Assembly: GCF_020382885.2 (NCBI RefSeq)
Contig: NC_058495.1
Coordinates: forward strand, 20,566,127 to 20,630,126
Direction of reading: 5' to 3'
DNA length: 64,000 nt
Source of the DNA: Scatophagus argus
Lineage: Eukaryota; Chordata; Actinopteri; Scatophagidae
Positions within the stretch are counted from its first letter, which is position 1. Every line of letters begins with the position of its first letter. Position numbers and translations under genes: made by a program. Below are positions 25,506 through 38,009 of this stretch, one piece after another. The notes beneath the pieces were generated by a model that was given only the letters and a program-made list of their open reading frames with translations, was not told the origin of the DNA and searched no databases.

Positions 25506-26242
25506 ATGAGCTCCTCATCAGCCAACCTTCACAACAAACGTCTGCCCTGTGAGTCATTTTTAAAACTTGTAAACCTTTTGTAGAAACTCGCCCTTTAGTT
25601 TAAGGGGATATTTTGGGGATTTAGCCGCAGGTTTGCTCCATTAACACACTTTTTATTTTGAGATGCAGAGTAGGACCTTAGAGAGGATAAAGTTATACTC
25701 CACATTTGGTTGTCAGAAGTACAGCTGACACACACACTGAACATTTAAGGCAAAGAAACAGAAACTCAAGCATCACATGTCTGGGATGTGTGGGGGTGTA
25801 GATAAGGTAAACTCCACATTTTCCAAGATGTGTCCGCTTTTTGCATTTTGTGTATCACCTTTTAAAATGTCAAAAATCCTTTATTATATGAAATCCAGTG
25901 TGTACTATATTATATGGTGTCAAATTAATGCCAAGTAAGTGAGGAAAAGGCATTAGTTGACCACACATTAGTTATGGTTGGACCATGAATTTATTCACTG
26001 CTCCGCTTCACTATGAGGCATAAGCTGTGTATGTGTGTGTCAGACATAATGTAGAAGTCAGTGTGACAGATCAGCCAGTGTAAGTAAATGACTGCATTGC
26101 GTTGATGTTGCCTGAAGTGACTGGTCTCAGTGCTGTGCCAGCCAGAAAATTGGACAGGAATGTTGAATCATCACCCTGAGTAATGTTCACTAATACCGAG
26201 TGAATAGGTCACACTATCTTTGCACAGAAACAGTGGTGCATT

Positions 26243-26289
<47 letters not shown>

Positions 26290-29200
26290 AGGCAGGCTTG
26301 GATTGGGGCCACCACAGAGTCCCAGACAAAGATCTCTCATTTCTAATGGGATTGTGCCTGCAGATCTCATCAGAGTTGGCTGACTGCAGGGGGGTCTGCA
26401 GTTCGTTCCACAGACACACCAACACAGACCTGAAACCGAATTAGTCCCCGTGAGATCAGTGTGTGATTTCATGAGGCTAAAAAGGATCAGGGCTGTGACT
26501 CCAGAGGAGACATCCCCCATCTGTTGCTTTGCCACACAGCCTCTGTGCCTCCACAGTCGGCTCTGTCACGTTTTGATTATTGTGGGATTGTGCCAGAGAG
26601 CTGCACATTGGTGTGCTGTGGAGTGAAGGACTGGCCAGCTGTTGAGAGTGTGTTACAGACGCCCGGGTATTAGGTGTAGAAGGAATTGTCTCTATCCTCC
26701 ATATATTCCTAGCCCAGTCCCCTTGGACGTGACCCAGATAGGACTGAGGAGTAGAGTCTGTTTAATGAGCAAATTAGAGGGGTAAAAATCCATAACATGT
26801 GCTGTCTGTATCTCTAATTGCTCAAACTCTGAGGAATACATAAAGTATATTTCTCTGCTAGGCTGCTAACTAGTCACTGGAGCTTGATGAGCTAGAAATA
26901 GTACAAACGAGTCCAACTGTGCACAGTGAAGAAGGTGTAAACCAAAATATGTGAGTGATTTTATGCCTCCGCCTCCTTTTGCTCTTTCTCTTCTGAACTG
27001 ATGGATTTTGACAGATTTACACACTTTTTATTCTCCTGTACCTGCGGCTAAGAAAACGAAGACACCGTGTCCTCTGTATTTGAGTTTGGGGTTGAATTGG
27101 CCACAGCTCCACATTTTGCACAGCAGTATTTCTAAAGTTCTGGTTACCACCCTGCACCCTGGGCGTAGTCTGAGTTTCTTGTCTTCTTCAAGCTGCAGAC
27201 ATTTCCGTTTGATTAAAATGAAAATTTCCCCTCGCTGTCGCTGAAAGACGTGCTATGCTCCTTGAGAACCGAATGCTAACAGGATTGTTGCTTGCCAGTG
27301 TGAGGAAAGGTTGGTGCAGATATACAAATTATTATGTTAGAAACAAGGCCTTGTGGCATAAGTTGATGTTATGAGTGATTATGTTAAACAGCCTTACTTG
27401 GATGGGTGAATAAGGTTCCCATCAATTTAACAGTCCTGGGTGTGCTGCCCCTGGGACACAGACCAGATCCTCTCATTAGTTCTCTAACAAATCCATCTAC
27501 TCACAGTTCAGCTGAATCCTCAGGGTATAGACAGAGCTAAGGCTTCCACTGAGCGCTACACAGAGAGACAACAGCAATTCATCACGCAAACACTCATCCA
27601 AACCACGAAGCACAAATCATCCATTTTGGTCATTTAATCATTTGGAGTATTTTTTTTCCAACAAGGTGCTGATAGTGCTGGGAGGAAGAAAAGCATCATC
27701 CGTCAGGCGATCAATCAATAACAGTCAATTAACAAACAATGAAATGATTATGTGTATGTGAAATTCACTGTCACAGAGCTGTTTCCAGTAAAAAAGAAGA
27801 CCCGTGCCCTAAGCGGCACACAAAGTATAGCAAATAACTGGTGAATATAAAGGAGTATTTAAAGAGCTTGAGCAAATATCTGGTAGTTTTTGGAGACCAA
27901 AAATAAACCTGAAAGTGTATCTGCTGGATGCAGTTTGAGCACATACGGTTAGAGGTATTCTCCGAGCTTCCAGTTCGAGTCTTTTGGTCCAGTCAGGGCA
28001 ACAACAATGATAAAATAGTTTCAGTCTTCAGAAACCAGTTGAGCATCTGCAGGCCACCCTGCCTCAGCCTGAACAAACAGAGGAGAAATGTCTGAGAGAC
28101 TGTGTTGAGTTTAACCAAACATTCCTACAGCTCTCCCAGCTGAAGGGAAAATAGCTTTAAATCTCCATAACAAATATGTGGAGAGGCAGCGCTGCTTTCC
28201 CAGTGAAGAACAAGTAGCTGTGTGAATGTTGTGATGACCATGAGAGGAGTCAGCCTGTGAGGGTTTAATGGGAAAAGAACCCTCTCTCTGTTTGCCTCGC
28301 TCACTCTTGTTAAGACTTCCTTAGACAGGGAGCATACTCGGTCAGCCTTAACTAAATGACGTCACTTTTTATTTTACTTTTTTTTTTTTTTTTTTTAGTG
28401 TGACTAAAGTTTTCATTATCTGATTTGTGACAGGATCCCTCTCAGAGAGTCAGCCATCACTGGTTTGTTTCAGTAACAGTTTTATTCTACTGTTTTTTTT
28501 TATTATTAGTAATTCTGGTTAAGAGGATTAGTCATTGTCGGGAAAAAAAAACGTGGGCGTGTCAGTACTGTGTCAGCTGGCGAAGCCTATTGTGTTGATC
28601 AGAACTCATGACGGTCTGCTGGTGGGCTTATGGAGGGCAGTGGGACAAGACACTGACCTACAAACAGCCCTATTGTCAGTCTGGGTGCAATCCAGGCAGG
28701 AGGGAAGGAAGGAGAGGGTTAACACTGATGTCATTGTTGGGCTGATGGTGCTGGACACTGCTTTGTCCCAGAGAAACAAGCTAGATCTCATATGCAAATG
28801 CTAAAATATAGACCCACATACACACATAATAAGCTTTCATAAATAATTTACTGTCCTTGCAGCTGGAGTTTGGAAAGTGCAGCTTTTTGGAGAAAAAACA
28901 GGGAGTGACAGAAACCAAAAAGTATGACACAGAGCAAGTTCATAGTCTCTGAAGATATTAGTGCCGAGGTTACAGGAAGGCCATCTGTCTGTTCCACTTT
29001 AGTTCAATGCTTTTTCTGCTCTAAGGAATGAGAGAAAGGTACTAGCAAGCACTGTGATGGTTCTCAGTCTTCAGAAAATAAAAAATAGCAGGAGTAACTT
29101 TACTGGGGCCTCTCAGCGTGTGTCAAATGATTTTTCATTGTTGCGATAAATCAGCTCTTGCAGTTGTAGATGCAGCTTTGCTCTCACTGTTAATGCAGAT

Positions 29201-32200
29201 TAAATCTTTTACCTGTGGACAACCTGTTGCTCCCCATTCTTGATGACCACTGAGACTCAATTAATTACTATAGCAGCCCACAGCAAAGACACTGATCCAC
29301 TAATGACCAGCTGTAGACTGTTAACAGCCCGCTGCGGCTGTTGAGGCCAACGCTGGGCTGGAAAGTACTGAAGACACTCCCAGTAAAAATAACACGACAT
29401 CCTCTTTAACTAATGAACCCGTGCAGAATTCCTTCCCTCTGTCCTCTTCATCTCTACAGCCCACACCCTTGTGTTGAATCACTTTTGGCTAAACTCTTGC
29501 TCCCATCATTTTCTAGATTTTTTTAAGACACCCTCCTCCTCACTTTTAGCCTTTCTGCAAGTGTTCCTGTCCTGCCTGACCTTTCCTCTTTCGCTTTTCT
29601 TGCCGCCTTTATGTGTTTCCAGCCACTCACTGTCTTCCTCTGCTCCCTCTTATTTCTCTCTTGTCAGAGTTGGGAACTCATCCATGTGAAATAAAATCTC
29701 TCTGCTCTGACAGAAAGTGTCTGGGTGGAAAGGGCAGCCAGTCTATTCGCAGTGGCCTCAGCCCAAACAAGTGTAACCTCAGAGATTCAGGTGTGTCCCA
29801 GCGGTTAGAGGTCAGCGATGATGGCCGACTCAGTGCCAGCAGGTTCTTGTGCCTCGTCTGTCCAGTAAACAATCACAGATTTTAAGAGACGAGACGGAGG
29901 AAAAAGAGTACACATCAGTACTAACATACAGAAGACAAAAAAATTTCAAGTAAAAAGAGAAATGATACCTGAAATAATCTAATAAATAATTAATATATGA
30001 TAGAATAAAATGAATAAAAATAAATGAAATGAAATTCAGTGTACAATTTGTCAGTTTTGTTTTTAATTAGTTTGATTGTTAAGCACTTTGGAAACCTGGT
30101 TTTTGAAAGGTGTCAAATAAATAAAGTTATCATTATCATTATTAAAATTACTAGATGTTTTAAATAATCTGAAAATAAACAATGTCTTTAGTTCATTTTT
30201 AAATTTCTAATCTAATTTGGTAGGCCTTCAGTTCAACATTTATTTACTTCTGTATACCTGAATAAGTAAATCATAGAAATAAAGCAGTTAACCAGGAGAT
30301 TTATTGGCTCATGTCCTGGTTAACTGCAAACACTGAATTATTAATCATTAATCTTTTATTAGCACATTTATTGATATATTTATGCTTTTATTTATTGCCA
30401 TGTTTCAAATGTCATTTCTGTTTTTTATTCATGTAGTTATTCTTTTACTTACTTACTTATTTACTATTATGTTTATTAAAGTGTGTATTTCAGTATTTAT
30501 TCATAGACCAGTAAGACATTTGATTCTCTTATTTTATTTTGTTTTATTTTATTTTATTTTTGCTTAAACCACTGACACCTGCAGGAGGCTTTTTCTTGGC
30601 AGATTGTTTTTTTAATGGCTGAGGCAACACATGGATGTATGTACCACCACCACAGTCATTTAAACAGGGATGACCTCATACATTTGTATAAGGAAGCCAC
30701 TTCTGAGAAAAAGCCTTGGCCTGGAGCCTGTCAAACTGCTCTATAATCAAACCAGAGGAGGAAACGATGTTGCCCACAAACACTGAGGAATTTTAGCCAG
30801 AGCTGTTCTATCAACCAACAAGTGTAAAAACAACAGGATCATCTGGAGAGGCAGTTTTCCCCTCTCTGTTCTGCCCTGACCTTCCTTTTACCCGTCACAA
30901 GGGAGTCTGGCAGTGAGCTCACATTTTCTTTTAGCACAGTGATGGGCTAATGGCAGCCTGTGGGCAACACCGAGCCCTCCCATGTCTTCATTTAGCCTCC
31001 AGATCAATGTGTTGCCTGTGCTGCTTGTCTGTTGTTGCTTCTAAACCAGCATTTCTAAGGGCCCTGTCCTTGAAAACAGGAGACACATGACTTTCAGATA
31101 CTAAACAGACACAGAGAGTGACCTGACCTGTTTTAAAGCTTTTTACATTAGAAAACGTGCTCTGCTTAGAAAAAGAGAAGAGTTCAAGTGAAGACAGAAG
31201 AGCACTGAACAATCTTTGTATCATCATGTGGGGATTATTCATTAGACCTGCACGCTGTCTGTGCTCTTCTGAGAAATCGGTCTCATCGCGACACAGTTTT
31301 CCTGTGCAGAATCAAAGAACCGGAGAAAAGGAGGGATTTAACAGCTCATGCTTATTGAAGGATGTAACTCTGTTGAACTGAATGTGGTCACCCTCCACTA
31401 CACCCAGCATGATTTCCTGTAAATGGCATCATGTCTAAGCAGTGCAGGCCGGTCCCGCTCCCCTACATCTCTGCTTTTGTCTGGCTCTGAATGAGCTCTT
31501 TCTCTCTATCTGCCCCCTGAGCGGAGGATCTGGGTTTGTCTTTATGTGGGAAGGCAGAGTGGTATGCATACACGTCCGGTCTGGTCTGTCTCTATCTTTC
31601 TGTCTGCTCCAGTCATTCCACATGTCCAGCTGGTCCTGAGCTCTGATCTATGACCTTTTCTTTCTCAAGTCCCTGAACACTCAGAGGAAGGCAGGAGAGG
31701 GAGACAGAAAGGAAGAGGAGAGAGAGAGAGAGAGACAACTGAGAGGGAGACAGGCAGGTCGGCAGGATGAATGAATGAAATAAATATAAAAAGAAGGATA
31801 AAAAGAGAGACAGAAGTCAAAAATAGAAACAGTGGAGACAGACAGAGAGAGAGAGAGAGAGAGAAATACAGAAAATAAGAAAAAGAAGGAATCCGTCTTT
31901 GTTAAAGAAGAAAATTTAATTCACTTTTCAAATTTAATTCACTCTCACGCGTAGCCAGAGGCCCCACAGGCATCTTGTGGTATGAAACTATAGACTTTGT
32001 GCTGTAAGCGCATGGAACGTGTGATCTCATGTGGACACTGCGGCCAGGGTTTTCTTGTGATGGAGGATTTTCCCGTGTGAGCGGTTGCACTAATCAGAGG
32101 TCACAGGGGTCGCCCATGGCCTGGGAGGATATATTGATCGAGACGATTCACTGGAAAAAAGAACTGGATAGGGAAGCAGAATCGATGTGAGGATATACCT

Positions 32201-35200
32201 CTGTAGCTAACCTAAGCTTTCCACAGGCCTCAGCCTTTAAGCAGAAACAATCAATGCCGTAATCAATCAATGTTGAGCAGAGAGGGAAAAACCTCCAGGA
32301 TAAGCAGTTTGTTTAAAACCTGTAGGCTGTAATGGAAAACATAATTTTCTTGGAAACGGTTGCATCACAGACACGCTATTTGAGTCCCACCTGGTCTCCT
32401 TTTGAAGGAAGAGAAAGGATAATCGTTCATCCAATACGAACCCATTGTTTCCTTCGACATGATGTCTTCAGCTGGTCATTTTAAACAAGGGGCTCTTTTC
32501 AACCAAACATACATGTCAAACAGGCAGCTCCTGATTGAGACTGACATCTTGCTTTGTCAGCGCTGCTCCCTTCGACAAAAGTGTTTCTGATTGTGTAACA
32601 GTCAAGGATAAGAGAGCATTGCGGACGCACAGCCTCAGTCTTCTATACAATCATGAGAAAACAGACAAAGACAAAATGCCGTATACATGACTGGCACGAG
32701 ATAAATAAGCCTAATCCGCCATGTGAGGGTTTCGCTTTTCTTTTGGGAAAAAGAGCAGTTGTAATCTGCTGGTTTCACTGTCAGACTCCTTTGGTGCACA
32801 TCAGCTCCCACAGGGGGGCTTTTAGTGACACCTGCTTTCTGTCTTTGGTGAGGAGCAGTGATCGAAATTACTTAAAGGGGAGATGTACCAACTTTACACA
32901 TACAAATCTGTTTACAGGTTACAGGTCTGTTTTACAGGCCTCACGTGATGTGACTTGAGTTGGGGCTGAAGACTGCAAGTTTCAAAAATACAAATAGCTT
33001 AGAAAGAAGTGAGCTTCCCAGACCTTTGCAATGGAAGTTTGATGCATACAAAGCACTAAAAGGATAGCAGATAATGCAGAAACTGCAGTCTCTGCTCTAC
33101 ATATTTTAACTCTTATGTTTCAAAATGTATGTCTTTAAACTCCTCCAACTGTTTGGAAGGTATTCCTTTAAGAGAAGAGAAGAGAAATAAAGGGCATTGA
33201 GTAGACAAACACTGATGGCCCAGAAAATAATTGAAGTGTTGCTGAGGGATGATAGGCCAGAAATGCCATTTGACATTGGTCTGTCAAATCATTTTATTTA
33301 TTCTGATGATTAAAAACAAAACTAGTCAGATGGTCAGGCTGCATGACACATAGTATTAATAGTCAAATCAGGATCTCTGAAGCTGAGTTTTGGGATGTCT
33401 GACAAAGCTGTATCATGTTAAACAGGCTGTTATGATCACTGACAGTGATCATACAAAATGGAATGATTATAATGAAGGAGCTAATCATCACTGTGACACA
33501 ACCAAAACGTAAGGATGCTTTGTTAGTAACAGTAAGAGTATGGTTACTGTGTCAAGCCTCATAATTGTCAGTTCATCACTTTTTGCTGTCAGTTTGCTTG
33601 TAGATTTTTGTTCTTTTAGTCTACGGGGGATCCCGTCTATATTTCTGAGTTTTGCACACACACTGTATGCCCATAGGTGCTGTCAGCCAGTCCAGGCCTG
33701 GGGTTTGACTTTGACTCCTCTTATTCCCCTCCCTCCAAAGCTGTCTGCCTGTCTGATCACAGAGGCAGTGAGGTCCCTGTACCCAGGAGCCAGGATGTCA
33801 AACGGGGCAGAGCAGAGCTGCAGTGACAGGCTCGTGTCGCTCCGTTTCCACTTGTGCCTGGGCGTCACTCAGGGGGAGGACTGTGCTGATGCAGCAGCCT
33901 GAGGATGGCAAACTGTTGCTGCTTTTGGGCAACATCTACATTTTCTTTTTCTTTTTTTTTTTTTAAATTACAGTTTGCAGCTTCATCCTGATTGTGGCAG
34001 TTATTTAAGGTCCACTGCGTTGAATGTAGGAGGATCTAATACAAAGAAATGGATTTTTCTACTCTTTTAGACCAGGCTCCTTCTTGTTACCTTGGAATGA
34101 GCCCTTTATGTCTATAGAGGGAGCAGATCTTCTTTTACAGTGTCTGCCATGTTTCTACCGTAGCCCGGAGCGGACAAACAAAACAATGGCTCTGGAGTGG
34201 GCCTGTTGTGTTTTTATCAGTCATGCATTGTAGGAGAGGCTGAGGCAGTGCCGGTATTCACTTGTTGGAAATCTGCAACCTCACTGCTAGATGCCACTAA
34301 ATACAACCAAATGGACCTTTAAGAGAGATTGTGTCAAGGAAGTCTCTTCATATTGTTAGAAACAACAGTGTGTTCCTGGAAGCCTCTCCTTTCCTGGTAC
34401 CGTAAAAATCCTGAGCTGACAGGCTTTCGTGCATCGCCCAGTGGTGTATTTATAGAACTGCTGTGACTGCTGCTCTCAACGCAGTCTAGATAATCTTGAC
34501 ATTATTCCCAGTTTAGACGTGGCTTGAAAGCCTCATCCAATTAGCTCAATCCTTGTCTGCAGGTTGCAGTAGCTCCTTAAAAGCCAGACTCACTGCTTTA
34601 ATGAATGTGCAATATAGATTCTAAGCAGGCTACAGGGGGGAAAAATGAAAATGCATTTCATAATGAAAGACTTTTGTTAGTCAGTCAGAGAATGTGGCAA
34701 AGAGTGAATGAGTCTTTCTTTATGAAATGAATTTAAAACAGTTTGCCTTCCTCCTGTGAGTTATATTAGACAATTGATGCTGTAAGGTAAATATGATGCT
34801 GCAGTAAGGATGTGGTTAACTTAAATTAGCACGAGCACAGGAAAGAGGTGGAAGCAGCTACCTTGGCTCAGTTCCTTCAGAACCTCTAAAGCTCACTAGC
34901 TAACACGTAATACCGCATTTGTTTAATTTGTACTAAACATCACAAGTGTAAGATCCAAAAGCTGTGGTCATGCGAGTAGCCTAAGTACGTAGTAAATAAA
35001 CATTGTGTAAATGAGCAGCCTGCACTTGATCCCACAAGTGATGTGATGACATGCCAGTCAGCTTTGTGAACAGTTTATTACAGCAGCTTATAAATAGTAT
35101 GAATCATAGTCCAAAGGAATAAGTGTTGAATGGCGAACAGAAACAGCTTACAGTTGAGATATCAAGAATATATTTGATTAGACCGACTTTCCATTATGTC

Positions 35201-36135
35201 TCCTGTTAAATTTCAAAAACAATTTCAGCTGTCCATAAAAACTAGATTCTCCCTCCCTCCATCTCACGCTTGCAGCTCAATGTCTCCCCCTTCTGGCTAA
35301 CACTTAACCCATGTGTGACTGTAAAATGCTATCTGGCCGCAAAACTTCAGGCATCAGTTATAAAACTTCACCTGAGCTGGACTCTAACTCTCAGCCCTTC
35401 TGTTGTGGTTGCCAGCGGAGACCGAGCGCGGGCAGAGGCTCCCAGATGTGGACACAGCACAGCAGATCAAGCTGAGAGACAGGCAACGTTTCTTCGAGGA
35501 GGTCTTCCAGCATGATGTGGACGTCTACCTGTCCTCTGCGCACCTTTGTATCCGAGACTACAAGAGACGTGAGTTGGACTGTTGGCACTTTTGGCACACA
35601 TGTTTATATGCAAATACATATCAGTTTATTTCTCGACCTCTCCTGCAGCTCCAATTGGTAGCATCTCATCCATGGAAGTGAACGTGGACTTACTGGACCA
35701 GATGGAGCTGATTGACATTTCCGACCAGGAGGCTTTGGATGTTTTCTTCAGCTCTGGGGGAGAGGAGGGGGTTGGGACCTCCCCACTGCCAGGTATGGAA
35801 ACTGGAAGTAGAACAGAGATTACACATCACAGTGCAAAGTTTCATCACTAACAATATTTTACATCTGACTCACAGTCCAAGGAAACAACAACAATGATGA
35901 AGTCATCAGTAATGGACTCTTTCGACATGTCCTTGAGGGCCTTGAGGCCAAATCTCGCATGTCATCCACGTCTTCAAACTCCTCTTCTGACAGCCAGACC
36001 GCCTATGCCAACGGAAGAAACACACCTGTAGTCAGGTCAGACGATGAGGAAACACACATCAGCACAGTCAAACGACGAGCTGCACCTCCAGAGGTAGAGA
36101 AGGTGAAAAGTCAGACTCCATCATTGTCTTCATAG
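25506..36135 (+). CDS. Dysbindin-domain protein (dbndd2/dtnbp1 family), 4 exons
   Basis: Dysbindin (DTNBP1) is a BLOC-1 subunit for lysosome-related organelles and synaptic vesicle traffic; DBNDD2 is a short relative reported to bind casein kinase 1. Exons: 25506-25548 (inferred), 35416-35568, 35649-35792, 35876-36135; total about 199 residues. The last three exons are secure: [45 protein letters not shown] and an acidic, Ser-rich tail with [25 protein letters not shown] is identical to human DBNDD2, whereas [15 protein letters not shown] and the acidic tail are closer to DTNBP1. The long N-terminal coiled coil of dysbindin was not found. The first exon starts [14 protein letters not shown], has donor CCCT|GTGAGT and leaves one base that completes TCG with exon 2. 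It lies 9.9 kb away and rests on phase, donor and promoter context, so its confidence alone is about 0.5. Confidence 0.8.
26245..26287. repeat. (AC)n microsatellite
   Basis: About twenty-one uninterrupted AC units. Confidence 0.95.
30072..30150 (+). repeat. 3' tail of a non-LTR element or SINE
   Basis: 'ttgttaagcactttggaaacc', then 'aaggtgtcaaataaataaag' and an ATT/ATC-rich tail. This is the usual 3' end of a common teleost retroelement ('gcactttg...ctatataaataaagtt(att)n'). Only the tail is recognisable. Confidence 0.55.
31671..31890. repeat. purine-rich low-complexity block with (GA)n runs
   Basis: Roughly 200 bases that are mostly A/G on the plus strand, including GA runs at 31716-31734 and 31843-31864 and an ATGA run near 31767-31779. 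Confidence 0.85.
34010..34325 (-). repeat. copy of a common teleost interspersed repeat, minus orientation
   Basis: The right end reads 'ctgctagatgccactaaata' and 'aaatggacctttaag', the reverse of the frequent fish phrase 'ttaaaggtcc...tttagtggcatctagcggtgagg', and 'gaaatctgcaacctca' precedes it. The left end is uncertain. The family is recognised from memory and the class is not assigned. Confidence 0.55.
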
Positions 36136-36700
36136 GATGGACCGTCTCTACAACAGATCGCCACCTGGAGCACGATAGTTGACACTTCGACTTTGGACCA
36201 GGAGTAGACTTGAGGGATATGACCATCTGAAAGACGGCTCTCAGAGACAGCTGTCTGATAGAAACTGTTTCCTTTCACTGCTATAAAGCTTTCTTTGAGT
36301 TATGAGTTGTAGGTTGGGCTCTTTGTGTGTTTTGAAGGTGGGGACCTTGAACTGTAAATATGGGGATTTCCTATTAATTCTCACCTGTTTCCTTTCTTGT
36401 CTTGGCATGTTTTGAAGGACAAGATTTGTTCCTGTTTCTGACCTCACAGGACTTGAAGTTGCACTTCAACAATGAATTTTGTACAGTATTAACACAATGG
36501 TAGAGCAGTGACTAGAATAAAAACTAATCACTACATGAAGTATGACCTGAAGAAAATTTGCTAGGAGAAGGCTTCAGATGATTCAAACGTACTGTTTTTG
36601 AAAGCAACACATTGTCCTGACCATGCAAATGCTCTTTTTTTTAGCTGTGATTTTCAATAAATCTCTCACAAGATTTCTTTCTTTTAACAATAAAGTAAGT
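36136..36700 (+). other. 3'UTR of the dysbindin-family gene
   Basis: Follows the TAG stop. Two canonical AATAAA signals lie at 36656-36661 and 36689-36694, giving a 3'UTR of about 0.55 kb. Confidence 0.65.
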
Positions 36701-38009
36701 GGACAAACTACACTTGTGTTTTTCTAACAATCAACAAACCAGTTGATGGATATTTCAAACTGCTTTGATGAGTGAGGACAAATGTTTATCTGCTTCCAGA
36801 CAGCAATTAAAAATGATGCTTCAGGGGAAGCCTGTGGACGCCACAACCAGAACCTGCAGGGCAGCCTCATAAAAAGTCCTTAAACAAAGTACAGTTTGCA
36901 GAGCGATAAGACCATTCAATGTAGGTCACGCTGAGACACAGGAATCAATGAAAACAAAAATAAAAGACATGATCTTATCAGTCTTTTTGAAAGAGTGATG
37001 AATGTTTAACAAACCCTTCACACTTCTCAAGAAAAGCTCATTAGCAAACAGTGTTGAAGGTTATAGATCAAACAGTTGTTGAATTCGAACATGCACACAC
37101 GCACGCACACACACACACAATGAGCTCTTGTGGACTCTTTGGTCATTCATATTGTGACAGGTTAACCATCATCATATCAGGTATGATAGCATGGCTCTCT
37201 AAACTGCTGAGAGACAAATTGAGGGCAGCTGTAATAAAATTAATTTTGATTACGTTTATACACTTCTACATATTTCTGTATCGTGATGTGGTTGAATATT
37301 ATTTCTGGCCTATGAGATTCAAGGAATTGTTTTACACATCTATAATTTCTCAATCTGTGATTGAAAAACAAAAATATCATGCACATATTTAAATAAATTG
37401 TGGGTGATCATATGAGTGAAGTTTGGTGAGGTCTGCACCACAAGTTGAAAGTCTGCTTGAGACCCTGTGGACTGGATGAATTGTGGGTCTGGGCAGCCAT
37501 TAGCACTTGTAGAAGTCTTATGAATGGGCCCGTGAAGTCTGTGAGCCTGCAAGAGCTGTGAAGTCAGGACATTTGGATTCAGCCATAGACTTGCATTCAT
37601 TTAATGGAGACTTACTCTAAGCACGACCTCTACTTTCTAACCCTTAATCTGACCTTAACTTAAAACTAATCTTCAAACAAGTTTTTACCATAAAAATGAA
37701 TGATCTATGTCTTGTTTGTGTTCCGTTCCCATAAGGAAGGAGAGTCTCCAAATGCGACTGTGCAAACTGATTTATGTTGCAAATAGTATGAGTAATACAT
37801 TTCACCCCCTAACTCCACCCCACCACCTCCACACACACACACGCACGAACACACACCCACACACACACACACACACGTGCATACTCTGACTGGTGATTAT
37901 TATATGTCTGTGGGTGTGTAAAGCTGAGAGGGCAGGTTCTCTTCCTTTGCTTATATGTCAGAAAAGCCAGTCGTCAGACACTCTGAACTGGATGTACTGA
38001 ACGAGAATA
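36701..38009. other. intergenic, dysbindin-family gene to cadherin
   Basis: No gene seen. CA-rich microsatellites lie at about 37093-37119 and 37831-37876. A weak TATA-like TTATATG near 37950 could serve the cadherin, whose ATG is at 38010. Confidence 0.6.
37831..37876. repeat. imperfect (CA)n microsatellite
   Basis: CA units interrupted by CG and CC. Confidence 0.9.

Larger units (their letters stand above)
25549..35415 (+). other. 9.9-kb first intron of the dysbindin-family gene
   Basis: No exon with family resemblance was found. It holds an AC microsatellite (26245-26287), poly-T (about 28377-28397), a LINE-like tail (30072-30150), a purine-rich block (31671-31890), a perfect 10-bp inverted repeat (33431-33453) and a fish repeat (34010-34325). 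If the inferred first exon is wrong, much of this stretch is intergenic. Alternative first exons could be hidden here. Confidence 0.55.

Noticed and set aside
26171-26535. Open frames with Cys-Val or His-Thr repeats
   Set aside because: These are translations of the AC microsatellite.
33540-33902. 120-codon open frame on the plus strand
   Set aside because: No family resemblance; it lies inside the long intron with no coding neighbours in phase.
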